Assembly: GCF_000223985.1 (NCBI RefSeq)
Contig: NZ_AFWV01000002.1
Location: 72,501-136,500 of the forward strand
Direction: 5' to 3'
DNA: 64,000 nt
Source: Thiocapsa marina 5811
GTDB lineage: Bacteria > Pseudomonadota > Gammaproteobacteria > Chromatiales > Chromatiaceae
The notes under the pieces were generated by a model. That model had not been told where the DNA came from. It saw nothing but the letters and a program-made list of their open reading frames with translations, and did no database searches. The position numbers were made by a program, and so were the translations under genes. Below, piece after piece: positions 57,446-64,000 of the stretch. Position 1 is the stretch's first letter. Each line of letters opens with the position of its first letter.

Positions 57446-57456
57446 TAACAACAATG

Positions 57457-57490
57457 GCTTAGGCGTTATGCGTCTGAGCTGTTTGCTTTT
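57457..57490 (+). terminator. Probable terminator after tRNA-Thr
   Basis: GCTTAGGCG pairs (with G-U pairs) with CGTCTGAGC around TTATG, followed by TGTTTGCTTTT. It lies 11 bp after the tRNA. The remaining gap to 57709 shows nothing else. Confidence 0.6.
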
Positions 57491-57709
57491 AAGCCACCAT
57501 AGAGTCGCTGGCAGGATGGATTTCGCGGCTTTTCGGGCTCCGGGCGAAGGGTTATCCGCGCTAGCCGGGTAATCCCGAAGGGTGCTCAGACCGTCCCTTC
57601 CCTCGGCTGAACCGAAAGATCGTCTGTTGTTTCCAACATTATATCCTGGGCCAGTGTCGAGGCCGTATTGGCCGACCGTCGCGTTGTGTTCTTCGCTGTC
57701 GCAAGCGCG

Positions 57710-58423
57710 TCAGTCACCCATGAGTGCGGCGTTCGGGATCTCGTAGTGCTCCTCACCCACCGTTACCCGCCAGAGGTGGCCCTCACGCTGCACCGAGACG
57801 CGGTCTCCGGAAGGATCGGTAAAGCTGCCCGTAGCATGGTTGAGGGTGCGCTCCTTCCCGAATGGGGTCTGGATCGTGAGCGAGGCCGAGCCGGCATCGC
57901 CGCGGTCGATCCCGAACGGACAGGCACGCGGGATCTCAGAGCCGGCGAGCTGGCAGTCCAGATAGCCGACGGCGTCGTACTCGTCGGTCGAGTACGGCAT
58001 ATCGGCGGCGGCGCCGGGCGTGCCCAGCGGCCCACAATAGTCGAGACGCCGTTTCGTGTCGCCGTTGATCAGCGCGAAGTAGGCGCTCTCGCCGGACCAG
58101 AGTTCGATACGCGGAGAACCGTCTGGCCCGGCGGCAATTGGGCTGGCCTCCGGATCGAAGAGCACGGCGACAAGGAAGTTGTTCGGTGTACGGTTCCCGA
58201 AGGAGGAGTACGAGGTCAACAATTCCATGAACGTGGTCTCGCCGAGCTGAACCTCGGCGGAGCCGTCGCCGCGAATGCTGATGCGGTACGTCTCGTCGGA
58301 GCTGGCACAGTCGAGCGCATAGACGCCGCTTCCCGGTTCGCTCGCCGTGACCAGGCTTGCGGGCAAGACCAAAGCGGCTGCGAGCAAGCGTGCCACTGCG
58401 GCCCGACGGATTGGCGAACGCAT
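57710..58423 (-). CDS. Exported protein of unknown function
   Basis: About 237 residues. The ATG at 58423 overlaps the stop of the next gene upstream as TGATG. A signal peptide (RRAAVARLLAAALVLPASLV) precedes the mature protein, which has several Cys residues (YALDCASSDE, RLDYCGPLG, YLDCQLAG, RACPFG) and no recognised family. It is the second member of a two-gene unit with 58423..58758. Confidence 0.65.
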   Translation of the reverse strand: MRSPIRRAAVARLLAAALVLPASLVTASEPGSGVYALDCASSDETYRISIRGDGSAEVQLGETTFMELLTSYSSFGNRTPNNFLVAVLFDPEASPIAAGPDGSPRIELWSGESAYFALINGDTKRRLDYCGPLGTPGAAADMPYSTDEYDAVGYLDCQLAGSEIPRACPFGIDRGDAGSASLTIQTPFGKERTLNHATGSFTDPSGDRVSVQREGHLWRVTVGEEHYEIPNAALMGD

Positions 58424-58758
58424 CACCACTGCTTGAACTCGGTCACTTTGCCCTTGCCGTCGACGTTGCAGTAGCCGCCGGCGTCTTTGCCGGCAACGCT
58501 CCAGTCGAACGAGGCGCCGTATTCTTTCAGTTCCTTGGCGCTCATCACGCCAGAGTCGAGATCGGCCTGAAGGGTTGCCCCGAGTCGAACGGTGATGTCG
58601 GAGCTTGGCACGTCGAACTGCTCGATCACCCGGTTCTTGCACCCGACGCCGAGTTGACCAATCAGGGTGCTGAGGTCGCTGGCAGCAGCTGGCGATGTAG
58701 CGATGGTTGGTCCAGCTGCGACTAGCGCGAAGAGCAATCGCGGGAGCTTACGTGTCAT
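58423..58758 (-). CDS. Exported small protein of unknown function
   Basis: About 111 residues starting MTRKLPRLLFALVAA, a signal peptide with a likely cleavage after SPAAA. The mature part (SDLSTLIGQLGVGCKNRV, SAKELKEYGASFDWSVAG, GGYCNVDGKGKVTEFKQW) has two Cys and no recognised family. It overlaps the downstream gene by the TGATG junction, so the two are coupled and probably work together. Longer starts at 58773 and 58809 are possible. Confidence 0.6.
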   Translation of the reverse strand: MTRKLPRLLFALVAAGPTIATSPAAASDLSTLIGQLGVGCKNRVIEQFDVPSSDITVRLGATLQADLDSGVMSAKELKEYGASFDWSVAGKDAGGYCNVDGKGKVTEFKQW

Positions 58759-59284
58759 CGGAGTCACTCGCATCACTTGGGCGACGATTCTGAGCTGCGG
58801 CTGCAACATGCCAACCGCCGCGGTTGAGCTTGTTCATCACAATCATACCGGACGCGGTGTGCTTCGCACGAGTGCGAATTGGTGGCGCCGAGACCCGCTT
58901 ATGCGCAACTAGCAACCCGTCCGGTTGCCCTGCCCGTGCGGCAGAGCATTCACCATTGGCCGCTTCTGGCCGGAACCGGCCACCGATCAATGCCAGGACG
59001 AGGGGCCATGGTTATAAAAGACAGACATTCGACCGATGGTGCCGATCGCGGCTACCGTGCCCCGGCGGTAGGATCGAGCCGGCTCGGCCCCGCGGGACCA
59101 GATCCGGCCAGGACAAGACATCGCGGGCGTTGGGCGGAGCGTATTCCGATGCGTTGGCTGAACCATGGGTGAACGCGATTGCATCGAGGCGGTGTGCACG
59201 GCGGGAGAATTGCGTTGTTTTTTGTCTTGAGCGCCTTACCCTAGGGTTCCTTGACGAACAACTTTCTGCGCGCGTGAGTCAGGT
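58759..59284. other. 526-bp gap without a clear gene
   Basis: An open frame at 58824-59288 shows scattered Cys and Arg with no hydrophobic core or family text, so I treat it as chance. No A, B, C or D repeat copy is present. Confidence 0.5.
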
Positions 59285-60247
59285 TTAAGCCGGCGCAAGT
59301 TTGGCCTGCTCGAACAGGTCCGCGAGGGCCTGTTGCAGGCGGTTCATGGCGGTGGCGATGGCGATGGGCTGGTTGGGTGCCTTCGGGCAGCCGTCGAACA
59401 ATTGGGACAACCCCGGTCGCAGGATGCGGCTGTGGACCTTGGTGAAGAACAGGGCCACCCGCAGTCCCGCATCGGTGACCCGGTAGCGATGGCTCTGCGG
59501 GATCCGTTCGATGAGGCCATGCAGCCGGAGTCGGCGCAGATCATAGGTCACCCGGCCGGGTGAATAGGCCGCGAGCGGCAGCCCCAAGGCCTGAGCCATC
59601 CAGGTGCGCATCCCCGCGTGGCCGAACCCCTCGGGCAAGGTCAGGAGCAGGCACAGGGCGGCGAACAGCGCCAACACCCGCGGATCGTCGAGGTGCAGTC
59701 CGGGAGTGCGTTGCCCGCCGACCACCTGCGGTTGGGTGAACTGATCGAACACCTCCTCGGACAGCAGACAGTCCTGGCTGAGCGTCTCGACCACCAGCAG
59801 TCGGCGATTGGCGGCAAAGCCGATGGCCCGCAGGGCGGGCAGGTTGTTCAGATTCCGTCCGACGCCGAAGTCATGGGTGTTGTTGATCGTGGTCTCGGTG
59901 CGCAGGGCGCGGCCTTCCTTGAAGGTCTGCTTGATCTTGGAGGATTTGTAGCCGACATGCAGCGAAGGGATAACCCCTTGGGTGATGACGCGGGTATGAA
60001 AGCTCCCCGGCGTGCGTTTGGTGATCCTCCGATTGAAGATCAGGCTGACCTTCTCGGGCCGTCCCAGCCACTTGGCTACCAGCGCGGCGATCGTCTCCTC
60101 GTTCAGGTCATCGAGGATGCGTTGCGCGCGGGCCGGATCGGCGCAGGCGAGCAGCTCGTTGTCCAGGGCCTCGAAGGGGATTCCCGCCTTGGCCAACTGG
60201 CGTTTGACGTACTCATGACCGTTGAGACTCCTCGCAACAGGAGGCAT
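59285..60247 (-). CDS. Uncharacterised winged-helix-type protein, probably internally deleted
   Basis: A 320-residue protein of a family known from many bacteria, with the text NGHEYVKRQLAKAG at the start, FHTRVITQGVIPSLHVGYK in the middle and a C-terminal DNA-binding-like region YDLRRLRLHGLIERIPQSHR. Between LVAKWLGRP and EKVSLIFNRR this protein joins two stretches that in family members I remember are separated by roughly 50 residues, so it seems to have an internal deletion. The function of the family is unknown; it travels with mobile DNA in other genomes (recollection, not checked). Confidence 0.65.
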   Translation of the reverse strand: MPPVARSLNGHEYVKRQLAKAGIPFEALDNELLACADPARAQRILDDLNEETIAALVAKWLGRPEKVSLIFNRRITKRTPGSFHTRVITQGVIPSLHVGYKSSKIKQTFKEGRALRTETTINNTHDFGVGRNLNNLPALRAIGFAANRRLLVVETLSQDCLLSEEVFDQFTQPQVVGGQRTPGLHLDDPRVLALFAALCLLLTLPEGFGHAGMRTWMAQALGLPLAAYSPGRVTYDLRRLRLHGLIERIPQSHRYRVTDAGLRVALFFTKVHSRILRPGLSQLFDGCPKAPNQPIAIATAMNRLQQALADLFEQAKLAPA

Positions 60248-60482
60248 TTTCCTTTGTACATAGAGATTCTGCGAATACGCGGCGAGCCAGACGCGACAGC
60301 CGGACGCTGACGCCGCAGAAGGGGAAAGCGGGCCGCATTAGCCAACACAACTCGTCGGCTGACAACGCAGTCCCTGTCTCGTGTGGGTATTGCCGAACTA
60401 ACGTCTAAATATACCGGTTTATTCTGAGTTTTTTTCTCGGGAGTCTGGCGCAAGCTATTAAAGCTTTAATCTCATTGCTGCC

Positions 60483-60590
60483 ATGCTCGAATACCGGCTC
60501 ACATCGAACGAACTGACGCAGTTGCGGGCGGCGCACCGGCACACGCGCGACCAAGACGATGCCGATCGCATCAAGGCCGTCAAGGTCCAT
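60483..60590 (+). pseudogene. Remnant of an IS630-family transposase N-terminus
   Basis: The first 33 codons (LTSNELTQLRAAHRHTRD, then DDADRIKAVKV) match the N-terminal helix-turn-helix of IS630-type transposases, after which the frame becomes unrelated. The DDE domain is missing. This is a decayed fragment next to a gene of unknown function. Confidence 0.6.
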
Positions 60591-60651
60591 TTGGCCTTTT
60601 CCTTCAACCTGGCTCCATACCGAGCTGGTAAACCGGACACTCCTGTACCCC

Positions 60652-61224
60652 ATGACTACAAGGCTTACCCAAACGCATGCGATCAAAGGTTCCCGCGAAT
60701 TCGAGCTCGTCGATGACGAGGTTCAGTACGTCATCAAGTCGCCGCTCAGAATGGAGTCATTGAGCGTTGTCTTGAACGTCTTGGACCCTGAGCCCGTGAT
60801 CACAGGGTCGACGCTTTCGTTTGTCAGTCGTGTCAATAGAGAACCGCTGGTCGAGTTGTTTCTCGATAAGCCGGATAGGGAGACCTTTCATCAGTTCATC
60901 AGTACTATGCAGCGACGGATTATCGAGGAGGATTTCGGCCGGCTTCGCGTCCGGGAAAAAGGCGTCGATGTGAATGTCGACGGAATCACCGAGTCGATTG
61001 ATATGCTGCTGAAGTATGTGGACCCGCAAGAGATTGAGGGCTTGCTTGCAGCGTTGAGGGAGCTTAGGCTGAACCCTGATAACCCGCAATGCCTGAAACG
61101 CGTCGCTGAAGCATTCAATGAGCTTGGTTTTGCGCAAGGTCAGGTGCTGGTCTACGCGCCTTACATCAATTTCCTGTTCGCAGGAAGCGACGTAGAGAGC
61201 GACCTGGCAGACAAGAAGAAATAG
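60652..61224 (+). CDS. Uncharacterised protein
   Basis: About 190 residues starting MTTRLTQTHAIKGSREFELV at the ATG at 60652. Regions with alternating hydrophobic residues (LSVVLNVLDPEPVITG, STLSFVSRVNREPLVEL) suggest beta strands, followed by a charged helix-rich half ending DLADKKK. I do not recognise the family. There is no good ribosome binding site. It is on the same strand as the glutaredoxin gene 53 bp downstream. Confidence 0.6.
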   Translation: MTTRLTQTHAIKGSREFELVDDEVQYVIKSPLRMESLSVVLNVLDPEPVITGSTLSFVSRVNREPLVELFLDKPDRETFHQFISTMQRRIIEEDFGRLRVREKGVDVNVDGITESIDMLLKYVDPQEIEGLLAALRELRLNPDNPQCLKRVAEAFNELGFAQGQVLVYAPYINFLFAGSDVESDLADKKK

Positions 61225-61277
61225 CGGAATCGACATCTCCTTTCGCGACGCGATAGCTTTCTTATTTCGAGATCAGC

Positions 61278-61568
61278 ATGACGGCAAAAGTAGAGATGTA
61301 CGGCACAAGCAATTGTAGAAAATGCGTTGACGTTCGGGCGTTGTTCGATCGATATGGCATCGAATATGTCGACCACCTGATCGATTTGATGCCGCTTGAG
61401 AAAGACGAGATGTTCCGGCGTTGTGGGCTCAAGTACTACCCCCAAATATTCATTAACGACGAACATATCGGAGGAGAAGAAGAATTGATGATGCTGGAGG
61501 CCGACGGCCGGTTGAAGACGCTATGCTTGGCGAATGCGAGAGAAAGCATTGTTGGGGCTTGCTCATAA
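61278..61568 (+). CDS. Glutaredoxin-like protein
   Basis: A 96-residue thioredoxin-fold protein with the active-site dithiol CRKC in GTSNCRKCVDVRALFDRYG, the cis-Pro loop YYPQIFIND and the GGEEEL glutathione-binding end. The CRKC active site differs from the usual CPYC, so the substrate range is uncertain. It follows the gene of unknown function on the same strand. Confidence 0.85.
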   Translation: MTAKVEMYGTSNCRKCVDVRALFDRYGIEYVDHLIDLMPLEKDEMFRRCGLKYYPQIFINDEHIGGEEELMMLEADGRLKTLCLANARESIVGACS

Positions 61569-61593
61569 ACTCGGCCACGTCGCTGGTCGTAGC

Positions 61594-61672
61594 CGTAGGG
61601 TGGACAAGCGCAGCGCAGTCCACCAGCGCCGGCGCGGGTTGGGTGGACTTCGCTCTCGCTCGTCCACCCTAC
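61594..61672. repeat. GTAGGGTGGAC inverted pair, copy B8
   Basis: A 79-bp element with a GCGCAGCGC-type left arm and a GCTCTCGCTCG-type right arm ending CCACCCTAC at 61672, just after the glutaredoxin-like gene. The preceding 14 bp CGGCCACGTCGCTG also precede copy B3. Confidence 0.87.
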
Positions 61673-61730
61673 GGTCGGGATCATGAACAACGCCCATTGT
61701 TGGGCCTTGCTCGTAACTTCGGCCATCGCG

Positions 61731-61786
61731 GCACGTGGCGCAGAGCGCCAGGGGCATGCGTGACACCGCAGAGCGGGTGTCACGAG
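61731..61786. repeat. Double hairpin repeat, copy D2
   Basis: Matches D1: GCACGTGGCGCAGAGCGCCA, a spacer GGGGCATGC, then a second hairpin with GTGACACC and GGTGTCAC arms. The gap 61569-62158 holds only B8 and D2; a frame at 61802-62020 is not convincing. Confidence 0.8.
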
Positions 61787-62158
61787 CGAGTGATGTTTTG
61801 AGTGGTCGGTCTTACGAGCGAGGCCGCATTGTTGATCAACTGTGAAAGCGTAGCGAAAACCATCGGGAAAAACGTTGACGAGAGGCCGTCCTGCTTTGCT
61901 GGTCACGCGCCCGAACATAAAGGGATAGGCGAAACGCCCATGGCCAACATGGTCCCACCAGATATAGGAGCGTATTCGCACGCCAAGGCACTTGGCGGTG
62001 TTTCGGCGGCCTGGTTGTGAATCCGCCACGGCCACCCGAGCACCCTGCACCCGTATTGGCCGGGGTGCGCCAGCCGCTGGCCGCGACGCGGGCGATGCTG
62101 ATCGGGCATTCAGACGGGCTTCAGCTCTGCAATCGGCCCGGCCCCTGTTGGCGATGGT

Positions 62159-62653
62159 TTAGAGCAGCAGCCGGGTTTCACGCCACTGCTGAAGCCCGGC
62201 GGCGATCAACGCGATACCCAGAATCACCCCGAGCAGAATCGCGGAACCGAACGCGCCCGTGCCGATGAGCACGACCCCGAACAGGATGCTTGCCCACAAC
62301 CCGAACTTGCTCAGGGGTGACGGGTTGACGATCCCGGCGTCGCGCAGCGCGGTCAATCCGGTGATGCCGCTCAAGATGAGCCCTCCACCGAGAAACACGG
62401 CCGCCAGCCAGAGGGCCAGTTCCGGCCAAATCAGGACAACGACACCGGCGATGATCTGCGCCCAGGGGCCGAAGACGCTCACGGGTAAGCCTTGTTTGCG
62501 CACGTCGATGACGAACAGAAGAGAGACGACGCCGCTGGCCAGCATCACGCCGCCAAGCACCAACACCGCCAATGTGCCGAAGAAGTAGGGGAGTGCAATT
62601 GCCGCAACCCCAAGCAGAATCGAGCCGATCGCAAAGACCTTGGTTGAGCTCAC
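62159..62653 (-). CDS. HdeD/DUF308-family membrane protein
   Basis: About 164 residues with five or six hydrophobic segments (ALPYFFGTLAVLVLGGVML, VLIWPELALWLAAVFLGGG, ILFGVVLIGTGAFGSAILLG). The GTG start at 62653 is preceded by AAGGAGG six bases upstream, which decides it over the longer frame. The start overlaps the cupin stop as GTGA. The role of the family is unclear; HdeD is linked to acid resistance in enterics. Confidence 0.8.
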   Translation of the reverse strand: MSSTKVFAIGSILLGVAAIALPYFFGTLAVLVLGGVMLASGVVSLLFVIDVRKQGLPVSVFGPWAQIIAGVVVLIWPELALWLAAVFLGGGLILSGITGLTALRDAGIVNPSPLSKFGLWASILFGVVLIGTGAFGSAILLGVILGIALIAAGLQQWRETRLLL

Positions 62654-63084
62654 GATGTTCCTCCTTGTTGCGTTGTCGGACACGTCGGATCGTTGTCCCG
62701 TGGCCGAGGGTAGAGCTGAACGGTTTCCTGCTCGTTGGCGTTGTTGCGCGCGACGATGGCGAGCGCGGGCTCGGTGTCGCTCAGATTTCTGGGTTGGTGG
62801 GGCACGCCCGGCGGAATGAAGATGAAGTCGCCTTCGTCGTTGATCACCGAGTGCCGGAGATTCTCGCCGTAGCGTGTCTCGACGCGGCCCTTGAGCAGAT
62901 AGATGGCGGTTTCGAAGCCCATGTGCAGGTGGGGCTCCGCCTCGCCTGCGGGCGGGATCACCACTAGGTTCATGGAGATGCCCGCGGCGCCGGCCGTGGC
63001 CTCGGAGATGCCCACGAAGTTGGGTAGCCGTTGCAGCGTCTCGCTGGGAAGCTCGGGGCGGACCGTCACGATCTTGGCCTGCAT
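62650..63084 (-). CDS. Cupin-domain protein
   Basis: About 144 residues with the two cupin motifs PHLHMGFETAIYLLKG and GDFIFIPPGVPHQPRN, including the usual His/Glu metal ligands. The ATG at 63084 (MQAKIVTV) is preferred to that at 63117. It overlaps the membrane protein gene by 4 bp. Enzymatic role unknown. Confidence 0.85.
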   Translation of the reverse strand: MQAKIVTVRPELPSETLQRLPNFVGISEATAGAAGISMNLVVIPPAGEAEPHLHMGFETAIYLLKGRVETRYGENLRHSVINDEGDFIFIPPGVPHQPRNLSDTEPALAIVARNNANEQETVQLYPRPRDNDPTCPTTQQGGTS

Positions 63085-63280
63085 GACTGGGTTGCCTCTG
63101 TTTCGCTGACGTTTCATCGATCATGGGGGCTGTGACCCGCGGCGAGAAGGCGCGCAACCCGCCTCGGGGCATCGAGCGCGGGGGCGCGTGCCATCCCCTG
63201 CGAGGGTCGTCGGTCAACGTCTGCGTGCCCGTCTCGCGCGCGTCTACGGGAACGCTCGCGCGGCAGGGGCAGGAGGCCGG

Positions 63281-64000
63281 TCAGGTCTCTTCGTCTTCCA
63301 TGTCTGCCCACGGCGGAATGCGCGGCACGCGCCGTGCGCGGGCGACGACATCCTCGAGTCCGGGGCTGCCGGGCGAGATCGGCATCGGAAACCCGCGTGC
63401 CTCCACGGCCACTTCCCGCGCCTTCTCCCAATCGACAATCTCCGGGCCGTCGGCGATCTCGGCCTCGATCGCCTTCTCCATCGGTTTCAGACTGCCCTTC
63501 CAGCGCTTCTTGTCCTCGGCGAGGGGTGCGTGTGCCTCGAGGTAGACCTCGCCGCCGCGCGATCCGACGAGATAGGGCTGATTCACCACCGTCACCTTGG
63601 TCCCGATCGGAACCTCGGCGAACAGGCGCTCGATGTCCTCCGGGTACAGCTGGATGCAACCGTGGCTCACGCGCATGCCGATACCGAACGGCTTGTTCGT
63701 GCCGTGGAGCAGGTATTGGGGCCGGCTCAGACGCATCGCGTAGGCGCCGAGCGGATTGTCCGGTCCTGCGGCGACGACGGCCGGGAGCTGCTCGCCGCGC
63801 CGTGCGCGCTCCCGGCGGATGGATGCAGGCGGGGTCCAGGTCGGGTTTTCGGTCTTCTGGATGATCCGCATCTGCCCCAACGGCGTTCGCCAACCCTCTC
63901 GACCGATACCGATCGGGTGGGTGACGACCACCTGTGGCTCGCCTTCCTCGCGCTTCGGAAAATAGAACAGCCGCAGGGTGGCGAGGTTCACGACCACGCC
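63281..64000 (-). CDS. L,D-transpeptidase (YkuD domain), N-terminus outside window
   Basis: At least 238 residues; the reading frame is open to the window edge, so the true start lies beyond. The catalytic motif HGTNKPFGIGMRVSHGCIQL contains the conserved His and Cys of YkuD. It cross-links peptidoglycan or attaches lipoproteins in the periplasm. A signal peptide is not visible because it is cut off. The C-terminus (PGLEDVVARARRVPRIPPW) is acidic at the end. Confidence 0.88.
   Translation of the reverse strand, partial: GVVVNLATLRLFYFPKREEGEPQVVVTHPIGIGREGWRTPLGQMRIIQKTENPTWTPPASIRRERARRGEQLPAVVAAGPDNPLGAYAMRLSRPQYLLHGTNKPFGIGMRVSHGCIQLYPEDIERLFAEVPIGTKVTVVNQPYLVGSRGGEVYLEAHAPLAEDKKRWKGSLKPMEKAIEAEIADGPEIVDWEKAREVAVEARGFPMPISPGSPGLEDVVARARRVPRIPPWADMEDEET

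Noticed and set aside
61802-62020. A 72-codon frame after repeat D2
   Set aside because: No hydrophobic core or family text; it lies next to repeats and has no convincing start.

Overview
This window reads as chromosome of a high-GC, phototrophic gammaproteobacterium, most likely a purple sulfur bacterium of the Chromatiaceae (Thiocapsa/Allochromatium type). The grounds are a photosynthesis gene block (bciB, bchI, bchD, bchO, crtI, crtB), a menaquinone operon, gammaproteobacterial-type YbiT, RuvB and GloA, and an rRNA operon end of the gammaproteobacterial kind. The genus is an inference; no marker was searched.

Layout. 1-3.1 kb: end of an rRNA operon (23S missing about 27 nt at its 5' end, then 5S and a terminator). 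3.4-15.0 kb, all minus strand and tightly packed: an SDR/DUF2867 protein, an alpha/beta hydrolase, menF-menD-menB-menA-menC, then a class B penicillin-binding protein and a frameshifted FtsW/RodA partner. 15.4-26.1 kb: mixed housekeeping genes (lipoprotein hydrolase, TreZ, YbiT, CspA, GloA, HIT protein, methyltransferase, orphan ParA) and a large secreted beta-helix protein with seven C-terminal 37-residue repeats. 26.6-35.9 kb: photosynthesis genes, with bciB divergent from a hydrolase, then bchI-bchD-bchO and crtI-crtB; a PpsR/CrtJ-type palindrome sits at the crtI promoter. 36.1-43.1 kb: a DUF4412-like protein and a minus-strand iorA-iorB-paaK-ACT-paaK operon for arylpyruvate/arylacetate interconversion. 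43.3-50 kb: envelope and redox genes, folP, a pilin with an EPT tail, and a dense cluster of repeats. 50-57.4 kb: an orphan RND pump with a basic tail, a DUF29 protein, glcD-ruvB and tRNA-Thr. 57.7-64 kb: small secreted proteins, transposon-like remnants, a glutaredoxin-like protein, an HdeD-cupin pair and an L,D-transpeptidase cut by the window end.

The most unusual signal is in the short repeats. Four dispersed palindromic families occupy most intergenic space. One family (about 86 bp, bounded by TTAAACCGCG and CGCGGTTTAA) has eight copies here. In six of them the terminal TAA or TGA of the element is itself the stop codon of the neighbouring gene. In one copy both ends have changed together (TGAACCGCG/CGCGGTTCA), keeping the pairing and turning the stop into TGA. 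The other families (GTAGGGTGGAC arms, GACGACTGCAAGTCGTC hairpins, and a rarer GCACGTGGCGC double hairpin) and two adjacent 7-bp tandem arrays complete the picture.

Most remaining open frames on the opposite strand of genes, and all frames inside the 23S gene, are shadows produced by high GC and were left out.
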